A stretch of 10,424 nucleotides of DNA from positions 1 through 10,424 of the forward strand of contig JAADDM010000093.1 of the NCBI GenBank assembly GCA_013153955.1, in the 5' to 3' direction. Positions 1 to 6,600 of the stretch are shown here, piece after piece; the stretch's first letter is position 1; each line of letters opens with the position of its first letter. A program made the translations under genes and the position numbers. This stretch comes from Gammaproteobacteria bacterium (GTDB lineage Bacteria > Pseudomonadota > Gammaproteobacteria > Thiomicrospirales > Thiomicrospiraceae). The notes beneath the pieces are model-generated. The model saw only the letters and a program-made list of their open reading frames with translations, was not told where the DNA came from and ran no database searches.

Positions 1-208
1 ATTCAACGTGTGAAGTTGAGATTGTGATTCCACGCTCTCTCTCTTCTGGTGCGTTATCGATTGATGCGAAATCTTTAACATCTCCACCGTATTTCTTACC
101 CTGAACAATAGTAAGTGCTGCTGTAAGCGTTGTCTTACCGTGATCTACGTGACCGATAGTACCAACGTTGACGTGCAGTTTAGCGCGTTCGAATTTTTCC
201 TTAGCCAT
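1..208 (-). CDS. tuf: Elongation factor Tu, N-terminal part (cut by window edge)
   Basis: EF-Tu is the GTPase that carries aminoacyl-tRNA to the ribosomal A site in the cytoplasm. Only the first 69 codons are present, of roughly 395 expected; the rest lies beyond position 1. Translation from the ATG at 208-206 begins MAKEKFERAKLHVNVGTIGH and continues into the P-loop GHVDHGKT (residues about 19-26), then IDNAPEERERGITI, the start of the switch I region. These are diagnostic of bacterial EF-Tu. The start is supported by the family's usual N-terminus and a modest AGGT ribosome-binding site at 217-220, 8 nt upstream. It is the last visible gene of the str operon, 59 bp after fusA. One oddity is that residue 11 is Leu (CTG) where the family almost always has Pro (KPHVN). 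Whether a second tuf copy exists elsewhere, as in many proteobacteria, cannot be seen here. Confidence 0.97.
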   Translation of the reverse strand, partial: MAKEKFERAKLHVNVGTIGHVDHGKTTLTAALTIVQGKKYGGDVKDFASIDNAPEERERGITISTSHVE

Positions 209-230
209 TTTATAATACCTATATTAGCTA

Positions 231-251
231 GGGCCTTGCGTAACAAGACCC
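231..251 (-). promoter_or_regulatory. Hairpin in the fusA-tuf intergenic region
   Basis: In the transcript this reads GGGTCTTG, a 5-nt loop (TTACG), then CAAGGCCC. That is an 8-bp stem with one G-U pair, and it ends 22 nt before the tuf ATG. No T-run follows it, so it does not look like an intrinsic terminator. It could be an RNA-processing or stability element, or a translational control structure. The pairing is seen directly; any function is inference. Confidence 0.6.
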
Positions 252-267
252 GATGTTTAAATGTAAA

Positions 268-2370
268 TTAAGAGCCCTTTTGAGCGCTTGTAATAATTTC
301 GTCCTGTACGTTCTTCGGCGCGTGGTTATACTTACCAAAGACCATGCTGTAGTTCGCTCGACCTTGAGTCAATGAACGCATAGAGTTTGAGTAACCAAAC
401 ATTTCAGAAAGCGGTACTTCAGCCCTGATAGACTTACCCGTAGGGATATCATCCATACTTGCAACTAAACCACGACGACGGTTAAGGTCACCAATGATGT
501 CACCCATGTAGTCTTCAGGCGTTGTTACTTCAACGTCCATGATAGGCTCTAGGATAACGGCTTTAGCTTCCGCTGCACCGTTCTTGATTGCCATACCAGC
601 AGCAACACCGAACGCCATTTCGTTGGAATCGACATCGTGGTATGAACCGTCAATCAATTCTACAGAAACATCTACCATTGGGAAGCCTGCAAGAACACCG
701 TTCTCTAGCTGAGCCTTAGCACCCTTCTCAACGGCACTGATGTACTCACGAGGAACCGAACCACCAACAGTACTGTTGATGAATTCAAACCCTTCACCCG
801 CTTCACGCGGCTTCATGATGAATACAACGTGACCATACTGACCACGACCACCAGACTGACGTACAAACTTACCATGTACTTCAACTTCTTTCGTGATTGT
901 TTCACGGTAAGATACTTGAGGTGCACCAACGTTTGCTTCAACACCAAACTCACGCTTCATACGATCAACAATGATGTCTAGGTGAAGTTCACCCATACCA
1001 GAGATGATTGTTTGACCTGTCTCTTCATCAGAGTGAACACGGAAAGATGGATCTTCTGCTGCAAGCTTCTGCAGTGCGATACCCATTTTTTCTTGGTCAG
1101 GCTTAGTCTTAGGCTCGATTGCAATCGAGATAACTGGCTCAGGGAATTCCATACGCTCTAGAACAATCTTATTGTCTAGGTCACATAGAGTATCACCTGT
1201 GGTCGTATCTTTAAGACCTACGGCACAAGCGATATCACCAGCACGTACTTCTTTAATCTCTTCACGAGAGTTTGAGTGCATCTGTAATAGACGACCAACA
1301 CGCTCTTTCTTCATCTTAACCGAGTTATAAACGGGGCTACCTGATGTCAACGTACCCGAATAAACACGGAAGAACGTTAATGTTCCTACGTATGGATCCG
1401 TCATGATTTTGAACGCTAGAGAGGCGAATGGCGCATTATCAGATGATTCACGCGTATCTTTAGTGCCGTCTTCAAGCTCACCTTCAATCGCTGGAACTTC
1501 TTCTGGTGAAGGCATGTAATCAAGTACCGCATCAAGCAGTGTTTGAACACCTTTGTTTTTAAAGGCTGAACCACAGAACATTGGTACGATTTCTACAGCG
1601 ATTGTACGCTGACGGATACCGGCTTTGATTTCGTCCTGAGTAAGCTCACCTTCTTCAAGGTACTTATCCATAAGCTCTTCAGTCGCTTCAGCGGCTGATT
1701 CAACCATCTTCTCACGCCACTCTTCACACTCAGCTTGCATGTCTTCTGGAATAGCTTCATAGCGATATTCCATCCCCATGTTCTCTTCTTCCCAGTAGAT
1801 TGCTTCCATCTTAACAAGGTCGACGATTCCAACGAAATCTTCTTCAGCACCAATCGGTAACTGCATTGGAACAGGCTGTGCGCCTAGACGATCGATAACC
1901 ATCTGGTTTACGTTTAGGAAGTTTGCCCCTGCACGATCCATTTTGTTAACGAAGCCCATACGAGGTACACCGTACTTATCCGCTTGACGCCATACAGTCT
2001 CAGACTGTGGCTCAACACCCGATACAGAACAGAAACAAGTTACTGCGCCATCAAGCACACGTAATGAACGCTCTACTTCGATTGTGAAATCTACGTGACC
2101 CGGAGTATCAATGATATTGATACGGTGCTCTGGATAGTTTTTAGCCATCCCGCTCCAGTGACAAGTTGTCGCAGCAGAGGTGATTGTAATACCACGCTCC
2201 TGCTCTTGCTCCATCCAATCCATTGTTGCGCCACCATCGTGCACCTCACCAATTTTGTGAGATACACCTGTGTAGTACAGGATACGTTCAGTTGTTGTTG
2301 TTTTACCCGCATCGATGTGCGCCATAATACCGATATTACGGTATTGATTTAAAGGGGTAGTACGTGCCAC
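268..2370 (-). CDS. fusA: Elongation factor G
   Basis: EF-G is the translational GTPase that drives tRNA-mRNA translocation after peptide bond formation and, with RRF, helps recycle ribosomes. With the start chosen here it has 700 residues, typical of the family. The GTPase domain shows the P-loop AHIDAGKTT (17-25), switch I RGITITSAAT (59-68), DTPGH (88-92) and NKMD (142-145). The ribosome-contacting half follows, with MGELHLDIIVDRM in domain III and SGGRGQYGHV and SYHDVDS in domain IV. The C-terminal domain V contains EPIMDVEV and GDLNRRRG. The frame is open from a GTG at 2379, but the second GTG (2370-2368) is preferred. It gives the family N-terminus MARTTPLNQYRNIGI, and the AAGGTGA ribosome-binding site at 2376-2382 sits 5 nt before it, overlapping the upstream GTG. 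The gene lies 138 bp after rpsG and 59 bp before tuf. I see no broken motif. Confidence 0.98.
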   Translation of the reverse strand: MARTTPLNQYRNIGIMAHIDAGKTTTTERILYYTGVSHKIGEVHDGGATMDWMEQEQERGITITSAATTCHWSGMAKNYPEHRINIIDTPGHVDFTIEVERSLRVLDGAVTCFCSVSGVEPQSETVWRQADKYGVPRMGFVNKMDRAGANFLNVNQMVIDRLGAQPVPMQLPIGAEEDFVGIVDLVKMEAIYWEEENMGMEYRYEAIPEDMQAECEEWREKMVESAAEATEELMDKYLEEGELTQDEIKAGIRQRTIAVEIVPMFCGSAFKNKGVQTLLDAVLDYMPSPEEVPAIEGELEDGTKDTRESSDNAPFASLAFKIMTDPYVGTLTFFRVYSGTLTSGSPVYNSVKMKKERVGRLLQMHSNSREEIKEVRAGDIACAVGLKDTTTGDTLCDLDNKIVLERMEFPEPVISIAIEPKTKPDQEKMGIALQKLAAEDPSFRVHSDEETGQTIISGMGELHLDIIVDRMKREFGVEANVGAPQVSYRETITKEVEVHGKFVRQSGGRGQYGHVVFIMKPREAGEGFEFINSTVGGSVPREYISAVEKGAKAQLENGVLAGFPMVDVSVELIDGSYHDVDSNEMAFGVAAGMAIKNGAAEAKAVILEPIMDVEVTTPEDYMGDIIGDLNRRRGLVASMDDIPTGKSIRAEVPLSEMFGYSNSMRSLTQGRANYSMVFGKYNHAPKNVQDEIITSAQKGS

Positions 2371-2375
2371 TTTAA

Positions 2376-2382
2376 TCACCTT
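2376..2382 (-). promoter_or_regulatory. Ribosome-binding site that fixes the fusA start
   Basis: The transcript reads AAGGTGA, a 7-nt match to the anti-Shine-Dalgarno sequence, followed by 5 nt (TTAAA) and then GTG at 2370-2368. The upstream in-frame GTG at 2379-2377 is part of this motif and has no comparable site before it, so it is unlikely to be the initiator. Confidence 0.8.
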
Positions 2383-2391
2383 TTAGTGTTA

Positions 2392-2421
2392 AACCGTTTA
2401 AGTGCTGTGCCTTAAACGATT
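2392..2421 (-). promoter_or_regulatory. Hairpin just upstream of the fusA ribosome-binding site
   Basis: In the transcript CGTTTAAG (2418-2411) and CTTAAACG (2402-2395) form a perfect 8-bp stem around an 8-nt loop (GCACAGCA). The stem extends by one G-U and two A-U pairs to 11 bp. It ends 21 nt before the GTG start and 9 nt before the Shine-Dalgarno. It is AU-rich and has no T-run after it, so it is not a classic terminator. It may shape translation initiation or be a processing site. The structure is read directly from sequence; the role is inference. Confidence 0.6.
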
Positions 2422-2483
2422 AAAAAGCTAGGGGGTAGAACAGGTGTTTAGACCCATCTCCCACTAACTTTATAAATAAGTAA

Positions 2484-2499
2484 GGCCCTTAAAAGGGCC
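2484..2499 (-). promoter_or_regulatory. GC-rich inverted repeat just after the rpsG stop
   Basis: GGCCCTT and AAGGGCC are perfect 7-nt inverted repeats separated by 2 nt. In practice this is a GGCCC/GGGCC 5-bp stem with a 6-nt loop. It lies 9 nt downstream of the rpsG stop codon. The bases after it in the transcript (TTACTTATTT) are T-rich but interrupted, so at most it is a weak attenuator. An mRNA end-protection or processing element is equally possible. Confidence 0.45.
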
Positions 2500-2508
2500 C
2501 TAATCAGA

Positions 2509-2982
2509 TTACCAACGGAAATGAGAGAAAGCTTTGTTTGCTTCTGCCATTCTGTGAGTATCTTCTTTTTTCTTGATTGCCGAACCACGACCTTCAAGTG
2601 CATCGCTTAGCTCGCCAGCAAGACGTAACATCATGCCTTTCTCGCTACGCTTACGTGAAGCTTCTACAGTCCAACGCATTGCAAGTGCAATTTTACGCTC
2701 TGGACGTACTTCGATCGGTACTTGGTAAGTTGCCCCACCAACACGACGCGACTTTACTTCGACCATAGGGCCGACGTTTTCAAGTGCTTCTTTAAGTAAA
2801 GCTGCGTGATCACCGCCGCCTTTACGCTCAACAACAACGTCTAATGCATCATAAACGATCTTTTCAGCGATAGATTTCTTACCACTCATCATGATCATGT
2901 TTACGAATTTAGTCAGCGTTAAATCGCCAAACTTAGGATCAGGTAGAACCTGTCTTTTAGGTATTTCTCTTCTTCTTGCCAT
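2509..2982 (-). CDS. rpsG: 30S ribosomal protein S7
   Basis: S7 is a primary 16S rRNA-binding protein that nucleates assembly of the 30S head and lines the E-site/mRNA exit region. The 157-residue product starts MARRREIPKRQVLPDPKFGD. It carries the conserved KFVNMIMMSGKK helix, the basic beta-hairpin region VEVKSRRVGGATYQVPIEVR (about 75-93), and the C-terminal HRMAEANKAFSHFRW end. Length and ends match the short form of the family. The ATG at 2982-2980 is chosen because it gives the family N-terminus and has GGAAG at 2991-2995, 8 nt upstream. An in-frame TTG at 3021 would add 13 residues with no family resemblance. It lies 66 bp downstream of rpsL and 138 bp upstream of fusA. In E. coli S7 represses its own operon by binding the rpsL-rpsG spacer; whether that holds here is not evident from the sequence. 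Confidence 0.98.
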   Translation of the reverse strand: MARRREIPKRQVLPDPKFGDLTLTKFVNMIMMSGKKSIAEKIVYDALDVVVERKGGGDHAALLKEALENVGPMVEVKSRRVGGATYQVPIEVRPERKIALAMRWTVEASRKRSEKGMMLRLAGELSDALEGRGSAIKKKEDTHRMAEANKAFSHFRW

Positions 2983-2990
2983 TCTTAACT

Positions 2991-2995
2991 CTTCC
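2991..2995 (-). promoter_or_regulatory. Ribosome-binding site that fixes the rpsG start
   Basis: The transcript reads GGAAG (within CCGGAAGAG), 8 nt before the ATG at 2982-2980. It lies inside the 13-codon in-frame extension that begins at the TTG at 3021, and so argues for the shorter S7 start. Confidence 0.65.
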
Positions 2996-3048
2996 GGTAT
3001 AAATGTTACACAAAACTGCAAATCGTATGTTAAATACTAATCTATTGA

Positions 3049-3423
3049 TTAGCCTTTAGGACGCTTTGCACCGTACTTAGAACGACCTTGTCTACGCTCA
3101 GAAACGCCGGCGCAATCTAATGCTCCACGAACTGTATGGTAACGTACACCAGGTAAATCTTTAACACGACCACCACGGATAAGGATAACCGAGTGCTCTT
3201 GTAAGTTATGACCTTCACCACCAATATATGAGGCTACTTCATAACCGTTTGTCAATCGTACACGCGCAACTTTACGCAGAGCAGAGTTAGGCTTCTTAGG
3301 GGTTGTTGTATAAACACGCGTACAAACACCACGACGCTGAGGACAAGCCTCTAACGCGGCTACGTTTGAAATTTTACGTTTATCTTTACGCGGCTTACGC
3401 ACCAACTGGTTAATAGTCGCCAT
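3049..3423 (-). CDS. rpsL: 30S ribosomal protein S12
   Basis: S12 sits at the shoulder of the 30S subunit beside the decoding centre and influences codon-anticodon fidelity. The product is 124 residues, the standard length. It starts MATINQLVRKPRKDKRKISN and contains TPKKPNSALRKVARVRL (41-57), EGHNLQEHSV (70-79) and RGGRVKDLPGVRYH (83-96). Counting from Met, the positions where classical streptomycin-resistance or dependence changes occur (Lys43, Arg86, Lys88, Pro91) all carry the sensitive, wild-type residue. Asp89 is the residue that RimO methylthiolates in E. coli. The ATG at 3423-3421 has a GGAG site at 3431-3434 with 7-nt spacing. It is the first gene of the str part of the cluster, with a promoter-like sequence about 85-113 bp upstream. 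Confidence 0.99.
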   Translation of the reverse strand: MATINQLVRKPRKDKRKISNVAALEACPQRRGVCTRVYTTTPKKPNSALRKVARVRLTNGYEVASYIGGEGHNLQEHSVILIRGGRVKDLPGVRYHTVRGALDCAGVSERRQGRSKYGAKRPKG

Positions 3424-3471
3424 TCTTTTTCTCCAAATATGAGATTAACTCTAAACTTAATACGAATTGCA

Positions 3472-3489
3472 GGTGAACTTATGTCCACC
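3472..3489 (-). promoter_or_regulatory. Small hairpin in the rpsL leader
   Basis: In the predicted 5' leader the transcript reads GGTGGAC, loop ATAA, GTTCACC, a 7-bp stem with one G-U pair. It lies about 10-30 nt downstream of the inferred transcription start and well upstream of the Shine-Dalgarno. It may stabilise the 5' end of the mRNA. It is short enough to be coincidental. Confidence 0.35.
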
Positions 3490-3507
3490 CACAAATAAGG
3501 AACGGGA

Positions 3508-3536
3508 ATTTTAAAGACCTAGCCTCAATAAGTCAA
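3508..3536 (-). promoter_or_regulatory. Predicted sigma-70 promoter for rpsL-rpsG-fusA-tuf
   Basis: On the minus strand TTGACT (3536-3531, 5 of 6 to TTGACA) is followed by exactly 17 bp and then TAAAAT (3513-3508, 5 of 6 to TATAAT). Upstream lies an AT-rich stretch (3537-3563) resembling an UP element. The discriminator just after the -10 contains CCCG; G/C-rich discriminators are typical of ribosomal promoters under growth-rate or stringent control. A start near 3500 would give a leader of about 75-80 nt. It lies in the only sizeable gap of the cluster, between rpoC and rpsL. The match is strong, but promoter activity is inferred. Confidence 0.75.
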
Positions 3537-3563
3537 GCATTAACTGTTTGAATTTATTTAAGG

Positions 3564-3596
3564 TTTCAGTATTTCAGCCTTTCGGCTGAACTGAAA
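3564..3596 (-). terminator. Bulged hairpin after rpoC (possible weak terminator or processing site)
   Basis: In the transcript TTTCAG is followed by TTCAGCC, a GAAA tetraloop, GGCTGAA, a 3-nt bulge (ATA) and CTGAAA. This gives 7 inner and 6 outer base pairs. It starts 9 nt after the rpoC stop codon. A GAAA tetraloop on a GC-rich stem is stable, but no U-run follows (CCTTAAATAAATT), so efficient intrinsic termination is doubtful. It may attenuate read-through from rpoBC into rpsL or protect the rpoC mRNA 3' end. Confidence 0.5.
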
Positions 3597-3605
3597 AGGG
3601 TCTAA

Positions 3606-6600
3606 TTAAGCTTCCGCACCTTCCGTATCTACTACAGTGTCTACTGACACTTCTTCTACTGATTCGACTTCGTTAGCAGCAGCGGCTTTCGCCTCTGCCT
3701 CTTCCGCCGTCATGAATACTTTTAACTCTTCTTCCGCTTTAATCGCAGCCTTTCTTCTCGCTTGGTGATAGGCAAAACCTGTCCCCGCTGGAATTAGACG
3801 ACCTACGATTACGTTCTCTTTCAGACCCACTAGTGTATCGCGCTTACCGCTGACTGCAGCTTCGGTTAGTACACGTGTGGTCTCTTGGAAAGAGGCCGCA
3901 GAGATGAATGATTCGGTTGCTAGAGAGGCCTTAGTGATTCCTAATAGCACGCGCTGGTAAGTTGCTTCAACTTCACCCGCTTCACGCGCTTTTTCATTTA
4001 GGTCAATGACTTTAGCGTACTCTGTTTGTTCACCTTTGATTAGGCCCGTATCTCCAACCGTCTTCACTTCTACTTTACGTAGCATCTGACGAACGATGGT
4101 TTCAATGTGCTTATCATTGATTTTTACACCCTGCAAACGGTAAACGTCTTGTACTTCATCTACAACGTACTCAGCAAGCTTCTCAATCCCTAGTAAACGA
4201 AGGATATCATGTGGGTTAGGGTTACCGTCTACAACGATGTCTCCCTTCTCAACACGCTCTCCTTCAAATACAGAAACGGTACGCCACTTAGGAATAAGTG
4301 CTTCGTACTGCTCACCACTCTCTTGTGTAATCACAAGACGCTGCTTACCTTTAGTCTCTTTACCAAATCCAACTACACCAGAAACTTCTGCCATAATTGA
4401 AGGCTCTTTAGGCTGACGTGCTTCGAATAGATCGGCAACACGTGGTAGACCACCGGTAATATCTTTGTTCTTAGAGGAGGCTTGAGGAATACGTGCAAGT
4501 ACTTGACCTGCGCCTACTTCAGCACCTGATTGAACAACGATTACACCGTTATCTGGTAAGTAATAGATTGCAGGTGTCTGCGTACCTGGGAAGTTAATTG
4601 CTTCGCCAGCTTTGTCCAACAATGCGATAAATGGACGAGACTCTTTTGCAGAACTCGAGCGCTCTTTCGCATCTTTAACAACGTGTGTTGTTAAACCAGT
4701 TAACTCATCGATGTGCTCTTCAACAACGCCTTCAAAGTTACCAAACTGGATGGTACCAGCTGCTTCTGTAATAACTGGGTGAGTATGCGGATCCCACTGA
4801 CATAGCAATGAACCAGCTTCGATCTTCTCACCTTCGTAACCACTTAAAATACTTCCGTACTGAATCTTATAACGCTCTTGCTCGCGGCCCATTTCATCTA
4901 GAACGGAGACCACACCTGAACGAGATGTAACAACGATTTTTCCATCAGGATTTGTTAGCGTTTTAATGCTGTCCCACTTAGTGGTACCCGAGTGCTTCAC
5001 TTCGATTTGGCTCTGTGCAGATGAACCTGACGCCGTTCCACCAATGTGGAATGTACGCATGGTTAACTGAGTACCTGGCTCACCGATTGACTGTGCAGCC
5101 ATAACGCCAACAGCCTCACCCATGTTCACTAGGTGACCACGTGCAAGATCACGACCGTAACACTGCTGACAAATACCAAACTTAGTTTCACATGTCATTG
5201 GTGAACGTACGAATACGCTATCAATACCGCTACTGTCAATTAAGCTGGCAATTTTCTCATCAATCAACGTCCCTTTAGCAATCAGAAGCTCACCTGAATG
5301 TGACATAACATCTTCATTCGTGAAACGACCTAGAACACGTGCCATCAATGTTTCAACAACATCTCCGCCTTCAACGTGTGCAGTCATCTTAACGCCCACT
5401 TCTGTCTCACAGTCACGCTCAGTCACAACAACATCTTGTGCAACGTCTACTAAACGACGCGTTAGGTAACCCGAGTTGGCTGTTTTAAGTGCCGTATCCG
5501 CTAGACCTTTACGTGCACCGTGCGTCGAGATAAAGTACTGAAGTACGTTCAAACCTTCACGGAAGTTTGCTGTGATTGGTGTTTCGATAATTGATCCATC
5601 AGGCTTAGCCATTAGACCACGCATACCACCCAACTGACGCATCTGCGCAACAGAACCACGCGCCCCTGAATCGGCCATCATGTAAACTGAGTTGAATGAG
5701 GTTTGACGCTCGACTTCACCCTTAGCATTGACAACGTCTTCAAACTGAAGCTCTTCCATCATCGCTTTGGTAACAAGCTCGTTTGTGTGTGACCAGATAT
5801 CGACGACTTTGTTATATCGCTCACCTTCGGTGACAAGACCTTGTGAGAACTGTCCCTGAATCTCTTCAACCTGAGACTCTGCACGTTCAATAATGCCTGT
5901 CTTTTCATCAGGAATTAACATGTCGTCCGAACAGAAAGACAATCCACCTAAAGTAGACCATTTGAAACCAGCATACATTAGCTGATCTGCAAAGATAACC
6001 GTCTCTTTAGGCCCTAACACACGGTAACACGTGTTTAGAACGGTACTGATGTTCTTCTTAGTTAGGTGAAGGTTCATCAGGTCAAAACTTAAGCCTTTAG
6101 GCAAGATACGAGAAAGCAGTGCGCGTCCACCCGTTGTCTCAACAATGCGAGTACCGACATGCTCAATTCCATCTTCATCAATCACTGTCTCAGTAATTTT
6201 TAGCTTGATAATTGAGTGTACATGAACGGCTTTAACATCAATTGCACGCTGAACTTCTTCCCAGCCAGTGAAAGTCATGCCTTCACCAACTGAGTTAATA
6301 CGCTCACGGGTAATATAGTAAAGACCCAGTACAACATCCTGTGAAGGTACAATAATTGGCTCACCGTTTGCAGGTGATAGCAGGTTATTGGTTGACATCA
6401 TTAGCGTACGCGCTTCAATTTGAGCTTCTAGTGATAGAGGTACGTGTACCGCCATCTGATCTCCATCGAAATCGGCGTTGAAAGCGGAACAAACTAATGG
6501 GTGCAAGTTAATCGCCTTCCCTTCAATAAGTACCGGTTCGAAGGCCTGGATTCCAAGTCTGTGTAGCGTTGGTGCACGGTTCAATAAGATTGGGTGCTCT

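Noticed and set aside
1593..1853. Minus-strand alternative frame inside fusA (86 codons)
   Set aside because: It overlaps intact EF-G coding sequence in another frame and shows Lys/Ser/Leu-biased translation without family resemblance.
2095..2352. Plus-strand open frame opposite the fusA 5' end
   Set aside because: It overlaps the EF-G GTPase domain on the other strand. Its translation is Cys/Thr/Val-rich with no recognisable domain, so it is an antisense shadow.
2983..3021. Thirteen-residue N-terminal extension of S7 starting at a TTG
   Set aside because: The extension does not resemble S7, and the GGAAG site lies inside it at the right distance from the downstream ATG, so it is leader and not protein.
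3564..3596. Confident intrinsic terminator of rpoBC
   Set aside because: The stem is strong but no U-run follows on the transcript strand, so it is reported only as a possible weak terminator or processing element.
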